Part shown: piece by piece, positions 51,391-63,018 of the stretch | Layout: the number at the start of each line of letters is the position of its first letter | How positions within the stretch are numbered: the first letter of the stretch is position 1 | Assembly (NCBI RefSeq): GCF_028372415.1 | Contig: NC_092876.1 | Coordinates: forward strand, 220,831,528 to 220,895,527 | Origin: Notamacropus eugenii | Taxonomy: Eukaryota > Chordata > Mammalia > Diprotodontia > Macropodidae | Length of the DNA stretch: 64,000 nt | Reading direction: 5' to 3' | Made by a program: the position numbers and the translations under genes | Notes under the pieces: model-generated | What the model saw: only the letters and a program-made list of their open reading frames with translations | Database searches by the model: none | Told to the model about the DNA's origin: nothing

Positions 51391-52527
51391 AGAAAAATAA
51401 GATAACCTGTGCCCCCAAAGAATAGGGGAGGCAGCACATATGTGGAACGGTGAACAGGAAGGGCTATTTTGATTTGGAAAGACACAGGGCTGGTGGAAGA
51501 AAAATTAAGAAATTATTTCTTTCTGAACTGAAGAAGAGAGAGCAATAACAGGAAGAGGCTAAGAAGGAATGAAGACTTAGATAAGTAAGGGTGATAGTAA
51601 GGGAGCACTTTGCTGCCCTGGATGAGTTCAAGTCACTAGGGTCAGATAAATTATGCCCTGGGATGCAGAAAGAACTTGTGTATTTATTTAATTCCTGAGT
51701 TTTTGTAAATGATTTTGGAAAGAGAATGGCGGATAGGAAAGATACGGGAGACCTGTAGAAGAGTAAATGACCTGATTTCCAAAGAAAGGAAGAAAATGGG
51801 TTTTTCAAATTACATGCCTGTGTGTCTGACTTTGTTCGCTAATAGAAAGCTATTTGGAATTATTGCACACCCGGAGAAAGAACTGGTGATCCTTTAGCAC
51901 CATCATGGCTCCATTTTGAATAAATCGTGCTTGAGCAGCACCATTTCTTTTTTGACTTATTGATGAGATGAATGCTATACACAGAGTTTTAACTAGGTTT
52001 TAGCCAAGCATTTGACAAAAATCTTTCCCACTATTTTTATGAACAAGATGGAGAGCTAAGTGAAATAACAGTAGAATTAGGTTAGATCTAAACTGGTTGA
52101 ATGATTACACCCAAAGAGTAACCATTAACAGTTCATGTTTGGTTTGGAATGAGATCTCCAGCAGAGTGGATCTTTCTTTGCACTTGCGTTATATGAATTG
52201 TTTATCACTGATTTGCCCTTGTGCTATATTAATTGTTTATCACTAATTTGGGTAAGGGCTTAAATGGAATATTGATCACATTTTCAAATGACGTAAAGAT
52301 GAGAGGGATAATTAATACACTGGTCAGATTCCAAAAAGATCTTGTCACATTAGAACATCGGGCTGAACCTAATGAGATGAAATATAATAGGGATAAGAGT
52401 CTTCTTACACTGGATTCAAAAATTCAACTTCAAAAGTACAAGATTGGGGATACATCACTAGGCCACAATTCACCTGAAAGAGTTTGGGAAATTTTTGTAA
52501 ACTGTAAATTCCATGAATTAATAGAAT

Positions 52528-52620
52528 AAGTGTCTTCTGCCTTTTTGTATCCCTAGCACATAGCACAGTACCTGGAACATAGTAGATGCTTAACACATGT
52601 TTATTGTTTGATAGAGTGAT
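52528..52620 (+). repeat. L2-type tail inside the CR1/L3 element
   Basis: TGTATCCCTAGCACATAGCA, CAGTACCTGGAACATAGTAG and ATGCTTAACACATGTTTATTG. The CR1/L3 text resumes on the far side. Confidence 0.7.
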
Positions 52621-53035
52621 ATGGTAGCTAAAAACACCCGTGTACTGGCTTAGTATCAGGATTAATTAGTATTAGTATAGGCTGCATCAAGAGAGACCTG
52701 GTGTCAAGGACTAGGGAGGGGAGACCAGATATGAATCTTGTGTTCAGCTGTAGGTGTCACATTTTCAGAAGGATATTAATTCACTGAGAGAATGCAGACA
52801 AGGACAGCCAGGGTGGTGGAGAATATACCATGTGAAGATTGGTTGGATGAATTAGAAATGTTTAGTTTGGTGAAGAGAAGACTTGCTGGGAATGTAGAAT
52901 ACAATAAGTGTCTTAAAATATATTGAGGAATGTATGGAAGAGGGTTTTGATTTGATTTACTTGGCTCCAGATGGCATAACTTGGAGAAATGGGCAAAAGT
53001 TGCACAAAGGCAAATTTAGGCTCAGTGGGAAGGGG

Positions 53036-53283
53036 AACAGAATTTATTAAGTGCCTACTATGTGCCCAGCATTATATAAATATTCTCTGCTTTGATCCTT
53101 ACAGCAACCCTATGAGTTAGGTGCTGCTGTTATCATCCCATTTTACAGTTGAGGAAACTGAGGCAGAAGTTCAGTGACCTGCCTAGGGTCACACAGCTAA
53201 TAAATGTTTAAGGCTGATTTGAACTCAGGTCTTCCTGACTCCAGACCTAGATCATTATTTATTGCACTATCTAGATGCCTGTT
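53036..53283 (+). repeat. MIR-type SINE inside the CR1/L3 3' region
   Basis: AAGTGCCTACTATGTGCCCA, TTACAGCAACCCTATGAGTT, TTTTACAGTTGAGGAAACTG, CTAGGGTCACACAGCTAATA and AACTCAGGTCTTCCTGACTC follow the full MIR order. Confidence 0.88.
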
Positions 53284-53639
53284 AGGGAGAACTTCTAATA
53301 GATCCCTCCAAGTCTCCAAAAGACCCCCAGGGTTGGGGCAGTAAAGGAATTCCCCTTTAATTGAAGTCTTTGAGCAAAGATTGCATTTCTTAGGAACACT
53401 GCACTAAGGGTTCTTGCTCAGATGGGGTTTAGACTAGATGGCCTTTGAGGTCCCCTGCAGTTCTGAGATTCTGTGAAATAAACATATGTAGATATTTTGA
53501 ATCATATCTTTTCTGTGTGGAAATGACATGGCATGGAAATATAAAGTGGCAAATTCATTACATTTTGTAACACTAAGTTTACCCTCTTCACTGTTGAACA
53601 AAATGTATCTGAAGAGACTAAACATTTGTATTCCTCCTC

Positions 53640-53760
53640 TCCAACATCTTGCTTCCTTCTCCTTTCTCCTCTCCCTTCTTCACCTCTTCTTTCTCCTCCT
53701 CTAATTTTTCTTCATCCTGTTCTTCCTCCTTTTCCTTCCTCTTCCTCCTCTTTCCTCGGC
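53640..53760. repeat. Pyrimidine-rich tract
   Basis: About 120 bp almost entirely C/T on the + strand with CTCC/TTCC units, a possible triplex (H-DNA) former. Confidence 0.85.
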
Positions 53761-54379
53761 TTATGATTAAACACCATGATTAGCAGTGATTTTGGAAACC
53801 CTGCCATCATCCATGAATTCATCTGGATAGACTGAAATTGGAAGGTCATCTAGGAGTATTATGCGCTTGACATCTGATTTTATTCTCCAAAGAATAAATG
53901 CCAGGATGCCTAGAATAGTCTTAATCTATGAAACAAGTATAGCATTCTAGGGGTGGGAAGTGGGCACAGCAGTGCCAGAAGTGTACTGTAGTTCCATTCT
54001 GTTAAAGAGGGATTACCTCTAAATATGTCAGATGGCAAAATATCTTCCCCTCAACATAGGCCAGATTCAGGCAGATCAGAGTCTATGGCACATTCCCAAG
54101 TCATTCAGTTTCTAAGTGGTTGCATCCTTTTGAGTCACGAGGTGAATAATATCTAGCACACTGAGTCACAAAGTAATCTACATAATGGAGGAATTCTTGT
54201 ATTCAAGGTACTGCAGTGGAAATATACAGACTTGTAAGTTGGCGTGTTGGTTAGTTTCTCAGTTCTTGAACATTTTGAGTGTTACTGATTTGCTGCAATT
54301 ATCTACAGAAATGAAGTGAGATCATATTAATTAGATGGTACGTATGTTTTGTACAATGTTGATTCCATTTATTGATGGT
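53761..54379. other. Gene-free flank
   Basis: Unique sequence; nothing recognised. Confidence 0.5.
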
Positions 54380-55345
54380 TCTTAACAATTGTGGTACGCT
54401 ATTAGGCATCCCAAACTAGATGTTCTATAGACATCTTAAACTTTACACGTCCGAGACGGAATGCATTATCTCTACCCCCAAACTCTCACCTCTTCCTTTT
54501 TTATTACTGTTGAGGGTACCACCATCCTCTCAGTCACCCAGTTTTGTAACCTAGGTATCATCCTTGACCTGTCACTCCATTTCACTGCCCATACCCAATT
54601 TGTTGCCAAGTTCTAATGATTTATCTTCATAACATTGCTTGCATATACACCCTTCTCTTACACTGCTACCACTTTAGTGCATATTTTCCTTCATACTTGC
54701 TCTACTGAAATAGCTTGGTGATTGGTTTTCCTATCTCCCTTCCTCTCCCCATCCCAATCTTATCTTCCATTTAGCTGTCAAAATGACATTCCTAAAGCTT
54801 ATGACCATTTAACCACCCCCACTCAATAAACTCCAGTGTCTCCCTTTCACTTCCAGGGTCAAATACATAATCCCCTGATTAGCATTCAAAGCCCTTCATA
54901 ACTTTCCCCCTCCCTACCTTTCCAGTCTTCTTACATTTTATAGCCCTCCACAAAATCGATCTCTGACACTGGCCTCCTTGCTGCCCCTCAAACAAGACAC
55001 TCTACCTCCTAACTCTGGACACTTTCACTACTGTCCTTCATACCTGGAATAATCTCCCTCCTCATCTCCACTTCCTGGCTTCCCTGTCCCCCTCCTCCCC
55101 CCAAGCCTACCTTCTAAAAGGAAACCTTTCTGGATCCTTCTTAATTCTGATTCCTTCCCTCTATTGATTATTTCAAATTTATCCCGTGTAGAGCTTATTT
55201 GTAGATAGTTATTTACATATTGCCTCCCCCATAAGACTGTGAACAGCAGCTATCTTTTGCCATTTTTTTTTGTTTGGTATACCCAGTGTTTTGCACAGCG
55301 CCTTGTACACAGTAAGTGCTTAACAAATGTTTATTCACTGAATGA
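54380..55345 (+). repeat. L2-type LINE 3' region, long copy
   Basis: The ordered text is that of the 3' end of L2. It runs ATGTTCTATAGACATCTTAA, TTGAGGGTACCACCATCC, ACCCAATTTGTTGCCAAG, AAATAGCTTGGTGATTGG, ATTCAAAGCCCTTCATAAC and CCTGGAATAATCTCCCTC. It closes with ATAAGACTGTGAACAGC and ACAGTAAGTGCTTAACAAAT. Confidence 0.8.
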
Positions 55346-57285
55346 CATGAACTAGATGATCTCTAAGGTTCTTTTCACTTCCAGGTCTAATGAAAATACA
55401 AGAGTCCAAGTTTACACTGAGAAAAATGTTTTTTTAGTCAGTTCCGTGTGTTGCCAGAAAAGAGTCTTCTTCATATAAGAAATATCTTTTTAAAATTTGC
55501 AATTTTTATTTCATGGATTAAAAGGAAGTGATTTAGAAAGGTGATGATGACTCAGAAGAATGATGGAATGAAAAAAATGCACATAGCTAAAAAAAGGCTA
55601 AGATGAAATGGTTTCATTAAAGATAATTCAGGGTTTTATCAACTTGGACATTTGAAAAACAATTTAGTTTTCTGTTGAAGACAAAACATGTTGGTTTATA
55701 TTTAGAAATCTATAGGTTAATAAGACTTATAGAGGCAAGAAAAGCAGAATAAAAAGTTAAACCATTGATCCTGCCTGGTTTTTTTTTTCCTCCACTGCAA
55801 TATGTTTCATCTGTTTTGGAATAAATTATTTAATAATATTAAAGAGACTTTGAAGTCATATGACCATGGCTTATAATAGTTTACAACTAAATTTAGAAGT
55901 GTTCCCAGATTGAAAATGGTAAAGGGAAGAGAGAACAAATGTGAAGTTGAGTTTTTTCACTCAAGCTCTCTGTCTTTGTTTTGGGACTTTGAATACTTGT
56001 GAAAGGAGATTTCATAATCTGGATGTTTTAAAAGGGACATTTTAGAGACTGAAGTAGGATTTTGATGTAAATTTTATGAAAAATCACAGAGTTCCTGGGT
56101 AATATTTTATTTCTGTTGCTTTTTTAACTAACAATATCAAGAAATTCTAGATAGTAATTTTTAAATTATTTTGGTATTTCCAGTTTCTATATAACTCACA
56201 TCTTTTTTCTGTCAGCCACTTTATTGCTCATTAATTCACTGCAGTAGACAGTGGAAATATGAATTAGAGTAGATGGAACTGAAATCTGTGAATTTATTAG
56301 ATACGTTTGTTAAAAAGATATATCAGGAAGAAAGAGAAAAATATTGCTAAAATGAAATTTTTAGCGCATCTATGGATTTCATTTATCTATGCTATTCTTG
56401 GTACCACTAATTGTCATAAAATATTCAAAAGGTATTTTAATTGAATATGTGAACATTGTAAGAGATATAGGAGATTAAGGAAGAATTTGTCATTGTTGTT
56501 AACGATCTTACGTTGGAGGCTTCCATTACATTGGAATATATCAGAAGGTCTTGAAGCTTTACTTGTTAGATTTTTAGACTTGTTGCCAGTAGTTCCTCTT
56601 CCCTCTTTCACCCTTTTGCTCTCTTCCTCTCTCAAATTTCCCAGCAGAGAGCGGTAATTATAGTCTAACGAGCTGCCCTACTGCCACTAGAGTGAGAACC
56701 AAATAAGATGATGTATGTATTTTGCAAAACTTGAAAGTGCTAAATCAATGTTTGTTGCAACATTAAAAACGATAATATTTTCCATTTCTAATCTCTCTCT
56801 CTCCTTTTATTTCTCTCCCTTTGTTTATTTAGCACTTGTAGTTGCATATGGTTACTTGTTTTTGCCATTTTTATTTTTATAGATATATTTTTGGGGGGCA
56901 ATGCAAATAGACAACCATTATGCAACTCAGAGTCTTCGAGAGTGTCCTGGGGGGCGGGAGGGCACTATGAAGCCATTGTGACTTACTGAGGGTGACATAC
57001 CCCAACCTGTAAGTCCTAAACCCAGGGCCTTTTCACCTGGAGGCCGTATTTCTCTTTATGATACCATTATGTTCTTTATGTGCTGTTTTGTTTCATTGGT
57101 AGAAGGAATTTCCCCACCAGAGAGCTCCCTTAAATTAATAAAATTGTAGGTCTGTATGAAAACCAATTGGTTTAGACCTGATTTAATTATTGTAGAGAGT
57201 TCTCCAAGGAGGAAATTTCTTCTACCCACAGCCAAAAGGCAACTGCTCAGCAACTTTATGTTTCCAAAGAATTGCTTGAGAGTAT
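55346..57285. other. Gene-free flank
   Basis: AT-rich unique sequence. The short ORFs (56414-56635, 57056-57359) have no recognisable product. Confidence 0.5.
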
Positions 57286-57523
57286 GGGAGGCAGCTCAGT
57301 GGATGGATAGTTGGGCCTGGAACCAGGAAGATTCAAATCTGGCCTCAGACACTTGGTAGCTGTGTGACACTGGGCAAGTCGTTTAATGTCTTACTCCTCT
57401 GGAAAAGGAAATGGCAAATCACTCCAGTATCTTTGCCAAGAAGACTCCATGGACCATGCTGGTGTACGTACTATGACACCCAGGGACACAGAGAGTCAGA
57501 CAGGACCGAATGACTGAACAACA
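57286..57523 (+). repeat. Marsupial tRNA-derived SINE
   Basis: The head GGGAGGCAGCTCAGTGGATG is followed by GGAACCAGGAAGATTCAAAT, AGCTGTGTGACACTGGGCAA and GGAAAAGGAAATGGCAAATC. The tail is GAGAGTCAGACAGGACCGAA then TGACTGAACAACAA. The tail type is specific to marsupial SINEs (WALLSI-like). Confidence 0.85.
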
Positions 57524-57640
57524 ATTGGGAGGGTAAGTGACTTGCTCAGGGTCACATGATGAGTATGTGTCAGAGGTGGGATGTGAACCTAGGTTCTTCT
57601 GAATGCAAGGCCTACTCTACTGCATTGCTGCTCCTAGTTT
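57524..57640 (+). repeat. MIR-type SINE fragment
   Basis: GTGACTTGCTCAGGGTCACA, GTCAGAGGTGGGATGTGAAC and CTACTGCATTGCTGCTCC form the MIR 3' half. It abuts the SINE at 57286-57523. Confidence 0.8.
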
Positions 57641-58379
57641 ATTTGCCTCTCTGTCTGATCTCAGGGCATAACTAGGACATAACCATTGGTGCTTTGTACC
57701 AGGGCAGAGACATAAGTCAATATATTTCCTTTCCCAAGGTGGTCCTGTGACCTCGTACCAAGTTGGTTCTAGGATAAGCAGCAGTCAGGGATGAGGTCTG
57801 TTGGAGAGATCTTTCTTCTTCAGAGCACATGGTGTCCTGGAAAGAGGGACAGTGCTCTGGGCTGAGTGGCAGGTGGGAGGGCAGTCTCTTTCTGCTAACC
57901 TGCTCTCAGAGAAGGATGGGGTCTTTTAAGGGTCTTGTTCTTCTCGAGCATAGATATGCTTTTCCAGATCTCATTCAAATGAGGAAGAAGGTCAGGACGA
58001 TGCCTAAGTTGTCCAGAGATAAGGAATATGATGACCCAGGGTGGGAGATATACTCCCTCACACCACAGTACAGGGAGAGAGACAGGATAGCTCTAGGAAG
58101 GGAGCTTCAGGCTGAGTGGTGGCATGGGAAGGGAGACTCCCTGTGACACCCATCTTCTTCTCCTTCCTCATTCCACTGAATTTACTCAGGTCCCACAGTT
58201 CTAGTTGTGGCTCTACAATTAGCATTTTACATGGAAATTATTCAATATAAGCCATTGGCTTTATTTACTGAGCATGTACTCCCTCTGAACTATAGTCCTT
58301 ACTGTTTTTGCCTTTATTTCTAGTTCTTGTATAATACGTTTGCTTTCTTTTTATAGGCATGTTACATTGACCCAACTAA
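57641..58379. other. Gene-free flank
   Basis: Purine-rich unique sequence. A 105-codon ORF at 57829-58146 (+) has no domain I recognise and no supporting splice context. Confidence 0.45.
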
Positions 58380-58475
58380 AGTTTGAATTCGCAGAAGGCA
58401 AGGACCATGTTTTAGAAAATTTTGTTCCTTCCATCAGTTCATTCAGCACATTGAAGACATTCAGTAAATGTTTGA
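58380..58475 (+). repeat. L2-type LINE tail
   Basis: GCAGAAGGCAAGGACCATG and TTGAAGACATTCAGTAAATG. Confidence 0.55.
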
Positions 58476-58516
58476 TTTTTTTTCTTTAAAGCACTGTCCA
58501 ATCTCTGGTATCTAAG

Positions 58517-58759
58517 ACCATAAGTCACTTCTCCTCTCAGGGCCTCTAGCAATTCTCCAGTTACCAATATGGAATATTTTACATGATTGCTCATGTATAA
58601 CCTATATCAGATATACTTTCTTAAGGAGCAGGGGGGAGAGGGAAGAAGGGATAAAGTTTAGAACTCAAAACTTTAAAAAGATGTTAAAAATTGTTTTTAC
58701 ATGTCATTGGGGGGGGGGAATAAAATATTATTTAAAAAAAAGAAAAAACCATAAGTTAC
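58517..58759 (+). mobile_element. 5'-truncated LINE 3' end with target-site duplication
   Basis: An insertion of about 220 bp (58529-58747) ends in an A-rich tail with AATAAAATATTATTTAAAAA. Its text (TCATGTATAACCTATATCAG, then a G-rich stretch GGGGGGAGAGGGAAG) is that of marsupial LINE-1 3' UTRs. It is bounded by ACCATAAGTCAC (58517-58528) and ACCATAAGTTAC (58748-58759), an 11/12 direct repeat. Confidence 0.75.
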
Positions 58760-58994
58760 CAAGGAGTTACTGATCTGCATTGATCGAGGATGTCTATACT
58801 CCAGGAATTCCTACCCATTCCTACCCTGTGAAGGCATAGGTCTGGATCAAAATGAAACAAAACAAAAATCTTAAGTTGCCCAAGATGGATCATAAAAGTT
58901 TCATTTTCTGGTTATCAAAAACTACTAGTTTTTATTTTAAAATCTATTCAACTGATATTGCACTGAACCAGATTCTTCCTGACTGCCAAGGTGC

Positions 58995-59125
58995 TAGGAG
59001 CTATCACTAGTATTAGATCGTAAGCTCCTTGATGGTAGAGATTGTGTTGGGTTTTTTTTTTAATTGTATCCAAATGCCATGTACATAGTAGTTACTTAAC
59101 AAATTCTGATGAATTGAATTGAATT
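58995..59125 (+). repeat. L2-type LINE tail
   Basis: TCGTAAGCTCCTTGATGGTAG, CCAAATGCCATGTACATAG and TAGTTACTTAACAAATTC. Confidence 0.65.
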
Positions 59126-59634
59126 ACATGACTATTTTGAGGTGTTATTATTTGGAATCAGAAAATTTACATCTCTCAGTCGGAAAATACAGAGCCTTCT
59201 ACATTAATCTTCTGTAGTGCAACATTACATTGTATTTTTCAGCCTAGTCTTTTAGACTGAAATAATGGGGGGAAATCTATCACAACATTTTTAATCACAT
59301 GCACCCAGAATGTAGACACTGTAATACATAGGATTTACAGATTATATAAATAGTAGGTCGTTGTGTGCGTAGTCTAAATTCCGCTTCCATCTAGGAACAA
59401 TCCATTTCAAATCATTATCTAAATAAAAATGAACGTTGGCATACCTATTTTTTATTTGTTTCACAAAGAGAACTTTTATTTGTCTTTAATCTAGCCTTCT
59501 ATTTGGAGGGGGGTTGTGTTTAAAAGAGGTTTTGAGTGATTGACTCATACGTTATTATTTAAGGATGATTTAGTCAAGAAATTTTGCCTTAAATCTTATG
59601 TTGAAATAATACAAATATGTGTGTGGAGTCTACA
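59126..59634. other. Gene-free flank
   Basis: AT-rich unique sequence; nothing recognised. Confidence 0.5.
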
Positions 59635-62503
59635 AATTATTTTTTAAAATTTATTTATTTAAGTTTTCAACATTCATTTCCACAAAATTTTGGGTTCCAA
59701 ATTTTCTCGCCATTTCTCCCCTCCCCCCACCCCAAAACGCTGAGCATTCTAATTACCCCTATCACCAGTCTGCCCTCCCTTCTAACATCCCTTCCTTCCC
59801 TTGTCCCCATCTTCTCTTTTGTCCTGTAGGGCAAGATAACTTTCTATACCCCATTACCTGTATTTCTTATTTCCTAGTTGGAAGAACAATACTCAACAGC
59901 TGTTCCTAAAACTTTGAGTTTCAACTTCTCTTCATCCCTCCCTCCCCATCCATTCCCTTTGGGAAGGCAAGCAATTCAATATAGGCCATATCTGTGAAGT
60001 TTTGCAAATGACTTCCATAATAGTCATGTTGTGTAAGACTAACTATATTTCCCTCTTTCCTATCCTGCCCCTCATTTCTTCTATTCTTTCTTTTGATCCT
60101 GTCCTTCCTCAAGAGTGTTGACTTCTAATTGCTCCCTCCTCCCACTGCCCTCCCTTCCATCATCCCCCCCTGCCCTGCTTATCCTCTTCTCCCCCACTTG
60201 CCTGTATTGTAAGATAGGTTTTCATACCTATGAGTGTGCATTTTATTCCTTCCTTTAGTCAAATGTGATGAGAGTAAGCTTCTTGTTTTTCTCTCATCTC
60301 CCCCCTTTCTCCCTCCACTGAAAAGTCATTTACTTGCCTCTTTTATGAGAGATAATGTGCCCCATTCCATTTCTTCCTTTCTCTTCCCAATATATTTCTC
60401 TCTCACCACTTAATTTCATTTTTTAAAGATATGATCCCATCCTATTCAACTCACCCTGTGCTCTCTATCTCTCTCCCTACATGTGTTTGTGTGTAATCCC
60501 ACCAACTACCCAGATAGTGAAAAAAGTTTCAAGAGTTACAAATATTGTCTTCTCATGTAGGAATGTAAACAGTTCAACTTTAGTAAGTCCCTTATGATTT
60601 CTCTTTGCTGTTTACCTTTTCATGCTTCTCTTGATTCTTGTGTTTGAAAGTCAAATTTTCTTTTCAGCTGTGGTCTTTTCATCAAGAATGCTTGAAAGTC
60701 CTCTATTTCATTGAAAGACTATTTTTTTCCCCTGAAGTATTATACTCAGTTTTGCTGGGTAGGTGATTCTTGGTTTTAGTCCTAGTTCCTTTGACTTCTG
60801 GAATATCATATTCCACTTCGATCCCTTAATGTAGAAGCTGTTAGATCTTGTGTTATCCTGATTGTATTTCCACAATACTTGAATTATTTCTTTCTAGCTG
60901 CTTGCAATATTTTCTCCTTGACCTGGGAATTCTGGAATTTGGCCACAGTGTTCCTAGGAGTTTCTCTTTTTGGATCTCTTTCAGGCGGTGTTCTGTGGAT
61001 TCCTTGAATATTTATTTTGCCCTCTGGTTCTAGAATCTCAGGGCAGTTTTCCTTGATAATTTCATGAAAGATGATGTCTAGGCTCTTTTTTTGATCATGG
61101 CTTTCAGGTAGTCCCATAATTTTTAAATTGTCTCTCCTGGATCTATTTTCCAGGTCAGTTGTTTTTCCAATGAGATATTTCACATGATCTTCCATTTTTT
61201 CATTCTTTTGGTTTTGTTTTGTGATTTCTTGGTTTCTCATAAAGTCATTAGCCTCTTCCATTCTAATTTTGAAAGAACTATTTTCTTCAGTGAGCTTTTG
61301 AATCTCCTTTTCCATTTGGCTAATTCTGCTTTTGAAAGCATTCTTCTCCTCATTGGCTTTTTGAACCTCTTTTGCCAATTGAGTTAGCCTATTTTAAAGG
61401 TGTTATTTTCTTTAGCATTTTTTTGGGTCTCCTTTAATAAGGTGTTGGCTTGCTTTTCATGCTTTCATTGTATCTCTCTCATTTCTCTTCCCAGTTTTTC
61501 CTCCACCTCTCTTACTTGATTTTCAAAATCCTTTTTAAGTTCTTCCATGACCTGAGACCATTGAATATTTATTTTGGATGTTTGGTATACAGAAGCCTTG
61601 ACTTTTATTTCTTTCCCTGATGGTAAGCATTGTTCTTCCTCATCAGAAAAGATGGGAGGAGATATCTGTTCACCAAGAAAGTAACCTTCTATAGTTTTAT
61701 TTTTTTCCCTTTTTTGGGCATTTTCCCAACCAGTTACTTGACTTTTGGTCCTTTGTCAAGAGTAGGTTATACTCTGGGAATCTGTAAGATCTCATTTCCT
61801 CCAAGGTGGCACAATCAAGCATGTACACTTGTCTGGGAGCAGGTTTTGTGCCCAGAATCTGAGAAGTTACCTCTCCATAGCCACTTGGTCTCCAGTTCCG
61901 CCAAGTCAGCACTGGGGGCTGATTTTCAGATAAGGTGGATGGGCAGGGCCACCATTTAGTGTGAAATAAAGATCACTTCCCTCAGGGCGTCCACACAGAG
62001 CTGAGGTAATATTCAGCTCCTCAGTGCCCCCAGGGATTTTTAAGCTGCAACAATGGATGCGGACAGCTGTATGGGCTGCTGTCGGAACTGCTGCCACCTG
62101 GGCCCTTCTCCCTTCCTGACCAGCTGAAAAAGCCCGTCACTGACCTTTGGTGCCTGTGGGTTGAGGGATCTGCGGACTACTGCTGCTGGGACTGGAGATT
62201 CACTGCTACTGTGACTGGAGATTCCGCCCCTGAGGTGTCCTCCTCCCAGATTTGCACTGCGATGTGTGGCCAAGGATGGGCTGGGCTCCACTCCATGTCA
62301 GGTGCAACTGAGGTTGCCTGTGGGCCTTTCAGATCACTCTGGGCTGGAAATCTCCTCCACTCTGTTGTTCTCCACTTCTGCTGCTCCAAAATTTGTTGAG
62401 AGGCCCTCTCTACAGGTGTTATATGGGCTGTGTGGGGAGAGCCTGCGTATGCGTGTCTTTCTACTCCTCCATCTTGGCTCCGCCCCCCCCCCCCAATTAT
62501 TTT
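59635..62503 (-). mobile_element. HAL1-like (half-LINE-1) retrotransposon with 9-bp TSDs
   Basis: Read on the minus strand, the unit starts at 62494 with a G-run and GGCGGAGCCAAGATGGAGGAG. That is the same opening as the LINE-1 5' UTR and includes the YY1-type AAGATGG. An 0.77 kb 5' UTR is followed by an ORF1 remnant (60640-61721). Then about 1.0 kb of purine-rich 3' sequence ends in two AATAAA units and an A-run at 59644. No ORF2 endonuclease or reverse-transcriptase text lies between ORF1 and the tail. AATTATTTT occurs at 59635-59643 and again at 62495-62503 on the + strand, a 9-bp target-site duplication in AT-rich sequence. The unit is therefore a complete ORF1-only insertion, which fits the HAL1 class known from mammals including opossum. 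Confidence 0.82.
60640..61721 (-). pseudogene. Broken LINE-1 ORF1p-like gene in the HAL1-like element
   Basis: The ATG at 61721-61719 opens a Lys-rich N terminus but reaches a stop at codon 11, apparently because one base is missing in an A-run. Further stops occur near 61380. The longest open piece (61378-60884, 164 codons) begins MAKEVQKANEEKNAF. It has a heptad-type coiled coil (about residues 1-65) and then the RRM-like segment around LENRSRRDNLKIMGLPES and TPPERDP, typical of ORF1p, the RNA-binding chaperone of LINE-1. A stop at 60886-60884 cuts off the C-terminal domain, whose degraded text continues to about 60640. Not functional. Confidence 0.82.
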
Positions 62504-62849
62504 GACCATGTAAAAGGAGAGTAATATTCACTCATACTACATAGACTCTTTTCTTCCAAACTGGAGGGAACCCAACTGATGCATTCAGTCAGTTTGTATG
62601 CACAGTATGATACTGTGGCTGTGAGTTCAAACTAATGCCTAAACAAAAAAAGAGATCAGGAAGCCAATAAAATAGTTCCAACTGACAGTGATAACAAATG
62701 TCAAGAAATTTTAAAAGTATCATTGACTGAGCAGGACAGGTGTTTTAGAAAATAGCAATATGATTTCATTTTTTAAAAGATGTACTTAAAGTAATCATAA
62801 TTTTCATTGGCAGTTACTTCTGTCTGGTACACCCAACGTTAATTCAGTG

Positions 62850-63018
62850 TAGGTGGAAAATACATTAGCCTGGTAGACAGGAGACCTGGGTTCTAGTCCT
62901 GGCTTTATAGAATTGTGTGCTTTTGACCAATCTTTTGCGGACTCGATGACCTCATCTCTAAAATAAATGAATTGGGCTAGAAGATAACTGCTCTTTATCA
63001 GCTGCAGAGTTCCATGAT
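62850..63018 (+). repeat. MIR-type SINE fragment
   Basis: GACAGGAGACCTGGGTTCTA, GTCCTGGCTTTATAGAATTG and ATGACCTCATCTCTAAAAT follow MIR order. Confidence 0.75.

Larger units (their letters stand above)
51560..53475 (+). repeat. CR1/L3-clade LINE, reverse-transcriptase part and 3' end, interrupted
   Basis: Broken + strand reading frames recall CR1 reverse transcriptase. GATGAGTTCAAGTCACTAGG is followed by AGCATTTGACAAAAATC, TTTTCAAATGACGTAAAGATG and AAAAAGATCTTGTCACATTAG. Then come ATCGGGCTGAACCTAATGAG and ATGAAATATAATAGGGATAA. The 3' terminus is recognisable at 53400-53475 (GACTAGATGGCCTTTGAGGT ... TTCTGAGATTCTGTG). An L2 tail (52528-52620) and a MIR-type SINE (53036-53283) sit inside it. 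It is a fossil with frame breaks. Confidence 0.75.

Noticed and set aside
57829-58146. 105-codon + strand ORF as a gene
   Set aside because: Purine-rich low-stop sequence with no motif, no promoter or splice context and no recognised relative.
59617-59909. Pro/Ser-rich ORFs on the + strand
   Set aside because: They read the antisense of the purine-rich 3' end of the HAL1-like element.
61630-62509. Many short ORFs on both strands
   Set aside because: They fall in the 5' UTR and broken ORF1 start of the HAL1-like element and conflict with each other.
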